23,840 nt of DNA, taken from assembly GCA_020721745.1 (NCBI GenBank), contig DYMC01000008.1, forward strand, positions 1-23,840, read 5' to 3'. The DNA is from Lentisphaera sp. (lineage in GTDB: Bacteria; Verrucomicrobiota; Lentisphaeria; Victivallales; GWF2-50-93). The notes below the pieces were generated by a model, which saw nothing but the letters and a program-made list of their open reading frames with translations, was not told the DNA's origin and did no database searches. Positions 19,425 to 23,840 of this stretch are shown here, in pieces (position 1 is the stretch's first letter; each line of letters begins with the position of its first letter). The translations under genes were made by a program, and so were the position numbers.

Positions 19425-19577
19425 CTACTTGACCTCGCGGTGAACCGTGTGCTTGCGGTCGAAACGGCAGAACTTCTTCTTCTCCAGACGGGCGGGAGTC
19501 TTGCGCTTGTCCTTCTTCGTCGTGTAATTGCGCCTCTTGCACTCGGTGCAGGCCAGCGTCACTATCTCTCGAGGCAT
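19425..19577 (-). CDS. rpmG: 50S ribosomal protein L33
   Basis: Small 50S protein near the E site. Translating the minus strand from the ATG at 19577 gives a 50-residue protein beginning MPREIVTLACTECKRRNYTT and ending HTVHREVK, which is clearly L33. It has a first zinc-knuckle pair (CTEC) but only one cysteine in the second half (FCRFDRK). The fourth ligand position is therefore Asp, as in some three-cysteine L33 forms. The stop is 4 bp before tRNA-Trp and the start is 71 bp after tuf. The tuf-rpmG-tRNA-Trp-secE-nusG order is well known in bacteria. Confidence 0.96.
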   Translation of the reverse strand: MPREIVTLACTECKRRNYTTKKDKRKTPARLEKKKFCRFDRKHTVHREVK

Positions 19578-19648
19578 CTTGCTTCCCCTTGCGCTATTGG
19601 ATTGCCTGGACGCGGAGGCCGCAGCCCCGCGCCCAGATACTGTCTATG

Positions 19649-20857
19649 TCACTCGATTATCTCGGAAACCCTTCCGGATGCGACTGTGCGTCCGCCTTCC
19701 CTTATGGCAAACCTCATCGTCTTCTCCATCGCTATGGGAGTGATGAGCTCGACCGTGATCGGGGTGTTGTCCCCGGGCATCACCATCTCCACCCCTTCAG
19801 GCAGCGCGATGTTGCCGGTCACGTCCGTGGTCCTGAAGTAGAACTGGGGACGGTAGTTCGTGAAGAACGGAGTGTGGCGCCCGCCTTCCTCCTTGCTGAG
19901 GACATATATCTCCGCCTTGAACTTCTTATGCGGCGTGATCGAGCCGGGCTTGCAAAGGACCTGGCCCCTCTCCACATCCTCCTTCTTCGTGCCGCGGAGC
20001 AGACAGCCGACGTTGTCCCCGGCCATCCCTTCGCCAAGCTCCTTGCGGAACATCTCTACACCAGTGACCGTCGTCTTGACGGTGGGCTTGAGACCGACTA
20101 TCTCTACTTCATCGCCGACCTTGATGCGGCCGCGCTCTATCCTGCCGGTCACCACCGTCCCGCGCCCTTCTATCGAGAACACGTCCTCGACGGAGAGCAG
20201 GAAGGGCTGGTCTATCTCGCGGACAGGCTCCGGAACGTTCGCGTCTATCGCATCCATCAGATCCTGTATGCACTTCGCGTCGGCATGGTTCGAGTCTGGA
20301 GCCTGCATTGCCTTCAAGGCGGATCCCTGTATTATCGGTGTTGTGTCGCCGGGGAATCCGTATTTGTTCAGAAGGTCTCTTATCTCCATGTCCACAAGGC
20401 CGAGAAGCTCCTTGTCGTCCACAAGATCAACCTTGTTCAGAAAAACGACTATCGCCGGAACGCCAACCTGTCTCGCCAGAAGAATGTGCTCCCTGGTCTG
20501 CGGCATCGGGCCGTCAACAGCGCTCACCACGAGTATCGCGCCGTCCATCTGCGCCGCGCCGGTGATCATGTTCTTCACGTAGTCGGCATGCCCGGGGCAG
20601 TCAACGTGGGCGTAGTGTCTCTTCGCTGTCTGGTATTCGACATGCGATGTAGCGATCGTCAGTATCTTCGTCGGATCGCGGCGGCCTTGGGACTCTGAAG
20701 CCTTCGCAACCTGGTCGTAGCTTATGAACGTCGCCAGATTCTTCCCGGCCTGGACTTTCGTGATCGCGGCCGTAAGCGTCGTCTTGCCATGATCCACGTG
20801 GCCGATAGTTCCCACGTTCACGTGCGGCTTGCTTCGCTCGAATTTCTCCTTCGCCAT
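19649..20857 (-). CDS. tuf: Elongation factor Tu
   Basis: GTPase that delivers aminoacyl-tRNA to the ribosome. The ATG at 20857, with GGAGG 6 nt upstream, gives 402 residues (MAKEKFERSKPHVNVGTIGHVDHGKTTL). A longer frame reaching 21211 only reads through tRNA-Thr. G1 is GHVDHGKT (19-26), G3 is DCPGHAD (86-92), G4 is NKVD and G5 is in GSALKA. Domains II and III are normal (GGRHTPFFTNYRPQFYFRTTDVTG). In switch I the usual RGITINTAHVEY is replaced by RRDPTKILTIATSHVEY. The Mg-binding Thr is kept (T67) but Arg-Gly is lost and extra residues are present. This resembles PVC-superphylum EF-Tu. It is the only tuf in the window and is not next to fusA. Confidence 0.98.
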   Translation of the reverse strand: MAKEKFERSKPHVNVGTIGHVDHGKTTLTAAITKVQAGKNLATFISYDQVAKASESQGRRDPTKILTIATSHVEYQTAKRHYAHVDCPGHADYVKNMITGAAQMDGAILVVSAVDGPMPQTREHILLARQVGVPAIVVFLNKVDLVDDKELLGLVDMEIRDLLNKYGFPGDTTPIIQGSALKAMQAPDSNHADAKCIQDLMDAIDANVPEPVREIDQPFLLSVEDVFSIEGRGTVVTGRIERGRIKVGDEVEIVGLKPTVKTTVTGVEMFRKELGEGMAGDNVGCLLRGTKKEDVERGQVLCKPGSITPHKKFKAEIYVLSKEEGGRHTPFFTNYRPQFYFRTTDVTGNIALPEGVEMVMPGDNTPITVELITPIAMEKTMRFAIREGGRTVASGRVSEIIE

Positions 20858-20878
20858 TTTATACCTCCGGGATTTTCC

Positions 20879-20901
20879 GCCCTCGGATTTTTCCTGAGGG
20901 C
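20879..20901 (-). promoter_or_regulatory. Hairpin in the tuf 5' leader
   Basis: In transcript sense, GCCCTC-A-GG pairs with CC-GAGGGC to give 8 bp with one bulged A around the loop AAAAAT. It lies between the processed 3' end of tRNA-Thr and the tuf ribosome site, about 21 nt before the start codon. It could stabilise the tuf mRNA after tRNA excision. Inferred from pairing only. Confidence 0.4.
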
Positions 20902-20964
20902 CTTTATTACTGTTGTTTATTTGCTTCTTCCATATCCAAAACGCTCCAAACACTCCGCAAGTGA

Positions 20965-21040
<76 letters not shown>

Positions 21041-21091
21041 ACCGGTCTGCCCGATCAGGCCATGAGCTGGCTGAAAAGACAAAACGGGCGG

Positions 21092-21121
21092 ATAATATTC
21101 CCCCCGAATCCAACTATTCAA
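21092..21121 (-). promoter_or_regulatory. Sigma70-type promoter for tRNA-Thr, tuf and the downstream cluster
   Basis: In transcript sense, TTGAAT (21121-21116) and TATTAT (21097-21092) are 18 bp apart. Directly upstream is an A/T tract (21131-21152), as in UP elements. The discriminator after the -10 box is GC-rich (CCGCCCG), as in stringently controlled rRNA, tRNA and tufB promoters. A start near 21085 would give about 45 nt of leader before tRNA-Thr. The prediction rests on box similarity and position. Confidence 0.6.
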
Positions 21122-21131
21122 GACAAAATAT

Positions 21132-21152
21132 AAAAAAAAATCAAAAAAAAAA
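21132..21152 (-). terminator. Double T-tract after tRNA-Leu (terminator and/or UP element)
   Basis: In minus-strand sense, ten Ts, GA and nine Ts follow the tRNA-Leu CCA end by 6 nt. With the tRNA stems acting as the upstream structure, this could end the tRNA-Leu transcript. The same A/T tract lies where an UP element for the tRNA-Thr/tuf promoter would be. The two roles are not exclusive. Confidence 0.4.
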
Positions 21153-21158
21153 TGGAAG

Positions 21159-21243
21159 TGGTGCTCGAGGGGGGACTCGAACCCCCACGCCTTACGGCAC
21201 ATGCCCCTCAAACATGCGCGTCTGCCAATTCCGCCACCCGAGC
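21159..21243 (-). tRNA. tRNA-Leu (anticodon GAG)
   Basis: The 85-nt class II tRNA has acceptor GCTCGGG paired with CTCGAGC (one G-U), D-arm GCGGAATTGGCAGACGC, anticodon stem CATGT/GCATG around the loop TTGAGGG (anticodon GAG), a long variable arm TGCCGTAAGGCGT, and T-arm GGGGGTTCGAGTCCCCC. Discriminator A and an encoded CCA follow. It is the outermost minus-strand gene, divergent from moxR. Confidence 0.97.
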
Positions 21244-21446
21244 TGGATATTATTCCCGTTGCTGTGGAAATCGAAAAAGCCAGTTAAACTACCACGCTGG
21301 AACCGCAAAGCAAGCGGCTTAAAGCTTTTTTTTCGAAAAAAATATGGAGACAGGGCGCGGAAAAAGCGCCGCTTGAAAATCTCCCCGGAGACGTTCAATT
21401 ACTTGAAAGCAGCCCGGCGAATCAACTGCAACATTGGAGGAGAGGC
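21244..21446. promoter_or_regulatory. Divergent spacer between tRNA-Leu and moxR
   Basis: The 203-bp spacer must carry promoters for tRNA-Leu (minus) and moxR (plus), but I cannot pick convincing box pairs. It contains a 16-bp perfect palindrome of seven Ts, CG and seven As (21327-21342) and a small GGCGC/GCGCC hairpin. A strong GGAGG lies 6 nt before the moxR ATG. Confidence 0.45.
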
Positions 21447-22469
21447 ATGCATCCCAGAGCAAACAGCCCAATGGACGCAGGCGACGTGGCCAGAATAGAC
21501 CAGATCAGGGAATCATGCTCGCTCCTCAGAGCCGAAATGGCCAAGGTCATACAGGGGCAGAACGACGCAATCGAGAAGCTCCTCATATGCATGTTCTCCG
21601 GCGGGCACGCCCTCCTCATGGGTGTCCCGGGGCTCGCAAAGACCCTCATGGTCCACTCGGTGGCGCAAGGCATGGACCTCTCCTTCAGCAGAATACAGTT
21701 CACCCCCGACCTCATGCCCTCGGACATCATAGGCACCGAGATACTCCAGGACGGCGACGAGCCGGGAAAACGCTTCTTCCAGTTCGTAAAGGGACCCGTC
21801 TTCGCAAACATCATCCTCGCCGACGAGATAAACAGAACACCGCCAAAGACACAGTCCGCACTCTTGCAGGCAATGCAGGAGAAGCAGGTCACGGTCGCAG
21901 GAAAGACATATCCCCTCGACGAACCTTTCTTCGTCCTCGCCACCCAGAACCCGATCGAGCAGGAAGGCACATACCCGCTCCCCGAAGCACAGCTCGACAG
22001 ATTCATGTTCTTCATAAAGGTCAAATATCCGTCGAATGACGAGGAACTCATGGTCGCAAAGACCACCACCGCCGGCCCCCCGCCCAGACCCGCCCGGGTC
22101 ATCACCGGAAAAGACCTCCTCGCCTACCAGCAGCTCGTCAGAAGAGTGCCTGTCCCGGAACACGTCTACGAATACGTCGTGCGCATCGTCCGGCGCACAA
22201 GGCCTAGCCTGCCGGAGGCGCCGGACTGGATACGCAACCTCGTCACGTGGGGCGCAGGACCCCGCGCGGTCCAGTATCTGATCCTCGGGGCCAAGGCGCG
22301 CGCAGTCATGAGAGGAAGCTATCTGGTCGGAAGGGAGGACGTTGACGCCATCATGCCCGAAGTCCTCTCCCACAGGATACTGCTCAGCTTCCACGCCGAG
22401 ACCGAAAACCTCGCAAGCGACGACATAATCCAGCGCCTTGTGGAAGAGGATGAAGAAGCAATCTCATGA
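21447..22469 (+). CDS. MoxR-family AAA+ ATPase
   Basis: Predicted chaperone-like AAA+ ATPase. MoxR proteins act with von Willebrand factor A (VWA) proteins in maturing or regulating protein complexes. The 340-residue protein has Walker A GVPGLAKT (59-66), Walker B IILADE (122-127) followed by INRTPPKTQSALLQAMQE, sensor 1 ATQNP (165-169) and YPLPEAQLDRFMF (176-188). These are hallmarks of the MRP-type MoxR subfamily. The ATG at 21447 has GGAGG 6 nt upstream. Its 3' end overlaps the DUF58 gene by 20 bp, so the two are co-translated. It is divergent from the translation cluster. The cellular target cannot be read from the sequence. Confidence 0.95.
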   Translation: MHPRANSPMDAGDVARIDQIRESCSLLRAEMAKVIQGQNDAIEKLLICMFSGGHALLMGVPGLAKTLMVHSVAQGMDLSFSRIQFTPDLMPSDIIGTEILQDGDEPGKRFFQFVKGPVFANIILADEINRTPPKTQSALLQAMQEKQVTVAGKTYPLDEPFFVLATQNPIEQEGTYPLPEAQLDRFMFFIKVKYPSNDEELMVAKTTTAGPPPRPARVITGKDLLAYQQLVRRVPVPEHVYEYVVRIVRRTRPSLPEAPDWIRNLVTWGAGPRAVQYLILGAKARAVMRGSYLVGREDVDAIMPEVLSHRILLSFHAETENLASDDIIQRLVEEDEEAIS

Positions 22470-23364
22470 AAACGAAGCCCGGCTCACCGACCCGGAGGTC
22501 CTCGCAAAACTCTCCCGCCTCATCCTCTGCTCCCGCGGTGCCGTCGAGGGCAGCTTCTCCGGAATACACAGAAGCCACAACAAGGGCTCCAGCGTGGAGT
22601 TCGCCCAATACCGGAAGTATACCCCGGGAGACGACATCTCCCGCCTCGACTGGAAGGTCCTGGCGCGCACCGACAGGTTCTTCGTCAAGGAGTTCGAGGC
22701 CGACACCAATATGCGATGCCACATCGTTCTCGACTCCAGCGGATCGATGGGGTTCGCGGGGGGGGGCGGAATCCCCAAGATCGCCGTCGCAAGGAAAATG
22801 GCCGCGACGATCGCGCAGCTTGCCGTGATGCAGGGCGATGCCGCCGGACTTCAGTGCTTCAGCGAGAAAGTCTCATGCGACATCCCGGCCAGAAACAACC
22901 CGCGCCACCTCAAGAACATATTCGACACCATCCTCTCCGTCGAACCAAGAGGCAAAACAGACATCGTCTCGGTCCTCCACGGCCTCGCCGAGAAAATTCG
23001 CCGAAGAGCGCTCGTCATACTCATATCAGACCTCTTCACCGACGACCTCGACGGACTCCTCGACTGCTTCCAGCACATGAGGCACAGAAAGCAAGACCTC
23101 GCCGTCTTCCACCTCATGGACAGGCGGGAGCTCGAATTCGAATTCGACAGGCCGATCAGGTTCAAGGACATGGAGTCGGGCGCATTCATACAGACCAATC
23201 CGGCGCACATAAGAAGGATTTATCTGGCGGAACTCGCCTCCTTTATGGACAAGATCAGAAAAGGATGCCTCGAATACAAGGTGGACTACCGCTTCGCCGA
23301 CGTCTCGCTCCCATACGAGGAGCATATCCGCAGCTTCATGCTCTCCAGAGTGAGAAGAAAATAA
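22450..23364 (+). CDS. DUF58 domain protein (VWA-like), MoxR partner
   Basis: The 304-residue product carries the DUF58 signature YTPGDDISRLDW, then ARTDRFFVKEFEAD (about residues 57-85), and a VWA-like fold with a MIDAS-type motif DSSGSM (95-100). The later ISDLF segment is also typical. No transmembrane segment or signal peptide is visible, so it is probably cytoplasmic. The ATG at 22450 lies inside the end of moxR (20-bp overlap). A TTG at 22438 is a less likely start. MoxR-DUF58 pairs usually head operons with membrane VWA (BatA/BatB-type) genes, but none follows in this window. The function is unknown, and a metal-dependent adaptor for the MoxR ATPase is a reasonable inference. Confidence 0.93.
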   Translation: MKKQSHENEARLTDPEVLAKLSRLILCSRGAVEGSFSGIHRSHNKGSSVEFAQYRKYTPGDDISRLDWKVLARTDRFFVKEFEADTNMRCHIVLDSSGSMGFAGGGGIPKIAVARKMAATIAQLAVMQGDAAGLQCFSEKVSCDIPARNNPRHLKNIFDTILSVEPRGKTDIVSVLHGLAEKIRRRALVILISDLFTDDLDGLLDCFQHMRHRKQDLAVFHLMDRRELEFEFDRPIRFKDMESGAFIQTNPAHIRRIYLAELASFMDKIRKGCLEYKVDYRFADVSLPYEEHIRSFMLSRVRRK

Positions 23365-23446
23365 GCGCAGCGCCCCTCCGGAAGCGCACCGCCCCGGCCC
23401 GAGACAGCCGAGATCGAACAGACAAGAAAGGTAGAAAAAACGAGCC

Positions 23447-23623
23447 AATTGCAAAACTCCGGACGCGCCTTGCCGAGCGAAGCGACGCTTGCCGCAGGCA
23501 AAACCGCGTCCCTCCATTTTTACGCCGATTTTTCGCAAAAATCGGCGTGGAGGGGCATGCTTGTCGTAAGATCCCGAGCCCAAAGGGCCTCGGGGCCATG
23601 CCCGCGAAAAGAGTTTTGCAATT
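23447..23623. repeat. 177-bp element with 13-bp terminal inverted repeats and a cloverleaf fold
   Basis: The ends AATTGCAAAACTC (23447-23459) and GAGTTTTGCAATT (23611-23623) are perfect inverted repeats. Between them are three consecutive hairpins. The first has stem GGACGCG/CGCGTCC (23461-23467, 23505-23511) with inner TTGCC/GGCAA. The second has a perfect 12-bp stem, ACGCCGATTTTT/AAAAATCGGCGT (23522-23533, 23537-23548), flanked by CTCC/GGAG. The third has GGGCATG/CATGCCC (23553-23559, 23597-23603) with inner CCCGAG-CCC/GGG-C-CTCGGG. It could be a miniature inverted-repeat element or a structured RNA. No coding potential is seen. Confidence 0.6.
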
Positions 23624-23665
23624 ACCTCGGATATACACAAAAAATGGAAACGCCTTTAATTTACA

Positions 23666-23691
23666 AGGGACGGTTCGCTGCTGCCGTCCCT
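23666..23691. repeat. 8-bp-stem hairpin
   Basis: AGGGACGG (23666-23673) and CCGTCCCT (23684-23691) are perfectly complementary around a 10-nt loop. It lies between the cloverleaf element and the shared GC-rich hairpin. There is no T-run on either side. The role is unknown. Confidence 0.4.
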
Positions 23692-23710
23692 GGAGATTGG
23701 ACAAGCTCTG

Positions 23711-23730
23711 GGCGGCCATTCCTGGCCGCC
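23711..23730. repeat. Short GC-rich hairpin, copy 2
   Basis: GGCGGCCA and TGGCCGCC form a perfect 8-bp stem around the tetraloop TTCC. It matches the hairpin at 16233-16252 at 18 of 20 positions. Of the two differences, one is in the loop and the other turns a G-T pair into G-C, so pairing is conserved. Confidence 0.5.
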
Positions 23731-23784
23731 AACTGAAAACACGCATCCGGGATGCCGGGCAGGAATCCTCCAGAGGCGGACAAG

Positions 23785-23825
23785 CGCCCAACATACTTTG
23801 TCGGGCGAGAACGCCCAACATACTT
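23785..23825. repeat. 14-bp direct repeat, 27-bp period, at the window edge
   Basis: CGCCCAACATACTT occurs at 23785-23798 and 23812-23825. Between the copies, GGGCG-AGAA-CGCCC can form a 5-bp tetraloop hairpin. The period and the cut-off at the window end leave open a tandem array, an operator pair or a short duplication. Confidence 0.45.
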
Positions 23826-23840
23826 GGAGCGCATGCGCAA

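Larger units (their letters stand above)
23365..23840. other. Non-coding, palindrome-rich right edge
   Basis: No reading frame here resembles a protein, and the longest frames run through strong hairpins. The region holds a 177-bp cloverleaf-like element, an 8-bp-stem hairpin at 23666-23691, a GC-rich hairpin shared with the rplL-rpoB spacer, a small GCATC/GATGC hairpin at 23743-23755, and a direct repeat at the edge. The next gene is outside the window. Confidence 0.6.

Noticed and set aside
21244..21446. Candidate promoter boxes for tRNA-Leu and for moxR (for example TTGCTT/TAGTTT and TTGAAA/CAATTA)
   Set aside because: Each pair has a poor -10 match, and choosing one would be a guess.
23336..23821. 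Overlapping open frames on both strands of the right edge (up to 161 codons)
   Set aside because: They run through the cloverleaf element and other hairpins, resemble no protein and lack ribosome sites.
23785..23825. Start of a CRISPR array
   Set aside because: Only two 14-bp units with a 13-nt interval are seen, shorter than CRISPR repeats and spacers, and there are no cas genes.

Overview
The window is a bacterial chromosome segment, moderately GC-rich. Most of it is one very long co-directional transcription and translation gene cluster on the minus strand. Read in the direction of transcription, from high to low coordinates, the order is tRNA-Leu(GAG), tRNA-Thr(GGT), tuf, rpmG, tRNA-Trp(CCA), secE, nusG, rplK, rplA, rplJ, rplL, rpoB, rpoC, rpsL, rpsG, fusA, rpsJ, rplC, rplD, rplW, rplB, rpsS. 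It joins the rif/rpo, str and S10 operons, which many bacteria keep apart. Below rpsS lies sdaA (L-serine dehydratase), also on the minus strand. The usual S10-operon continuation (rplV, rpsC, rplP, rpmC, rpsQ and so on) is absent here.

Organism: the EF-Tu switch I region has the altered form that I recall from the Planctomycetes-Verrucomicrobia-Chlamydiae (PVC) superphylum. A MoxR/DUF58 gene pair also lies next to the cluster. I infer a PVC-type bacterium, perhaps Kiritimatiellota, Lentisphaerota or Verrucomicrobiota. This rests on remembered family signatures, not on a search.

Layout: 1-143 is non-coding. 144-1421 is sdaA. 1422-1653 is a hairpin-bearing spacer. 1654-7884 holds S10 and str genes. 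7955-15995 is rpoC and rpoB. 15996-16288 is a structured rplL-rpoB spacer. 16289-19290 holds L7/L12, L10, L1, L11, NusG and SecE. 19345-21243 holds tRNA-Trp, L33, EF-Tu, tRNA-Thr and tRNA-Leu. A good sigma70-like promoter, with an A/T-tract upstream element and a GC-rich discriminator, precedes tRNA-Thr and tuf. 21244-21446 is a divergent spacer. 21447-23364 is moxR plus a DUF58 gene on the plus strand. 23365-23840 has no gene but is dense in palindromes, including a 177-bp element that can fold as a cloverleaf, and a direct repeat at the window edge.

The cluster supplies RNA polymerase core (beta, beta'), elongation/antitermination factor NusG, the SecE translocon subunit, two translational GTPases (EF-Tu, EF-G) and ribosomal proteins of both subunits. 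Two encoded drug targets carry the same residue as classic resistance mutants: Arg88 in S12 (streptomycin) and Asn at the E. coli His526 position in RpoB (rifampicin). I found no CRISPR array, prophage, insertion sequence or clear novel multi-gene system. The most novel-looking material is non-coding: the cloverleaf element, a hairpin shared by two spacers, and the attenuator-like rplL-rpoB spacer.
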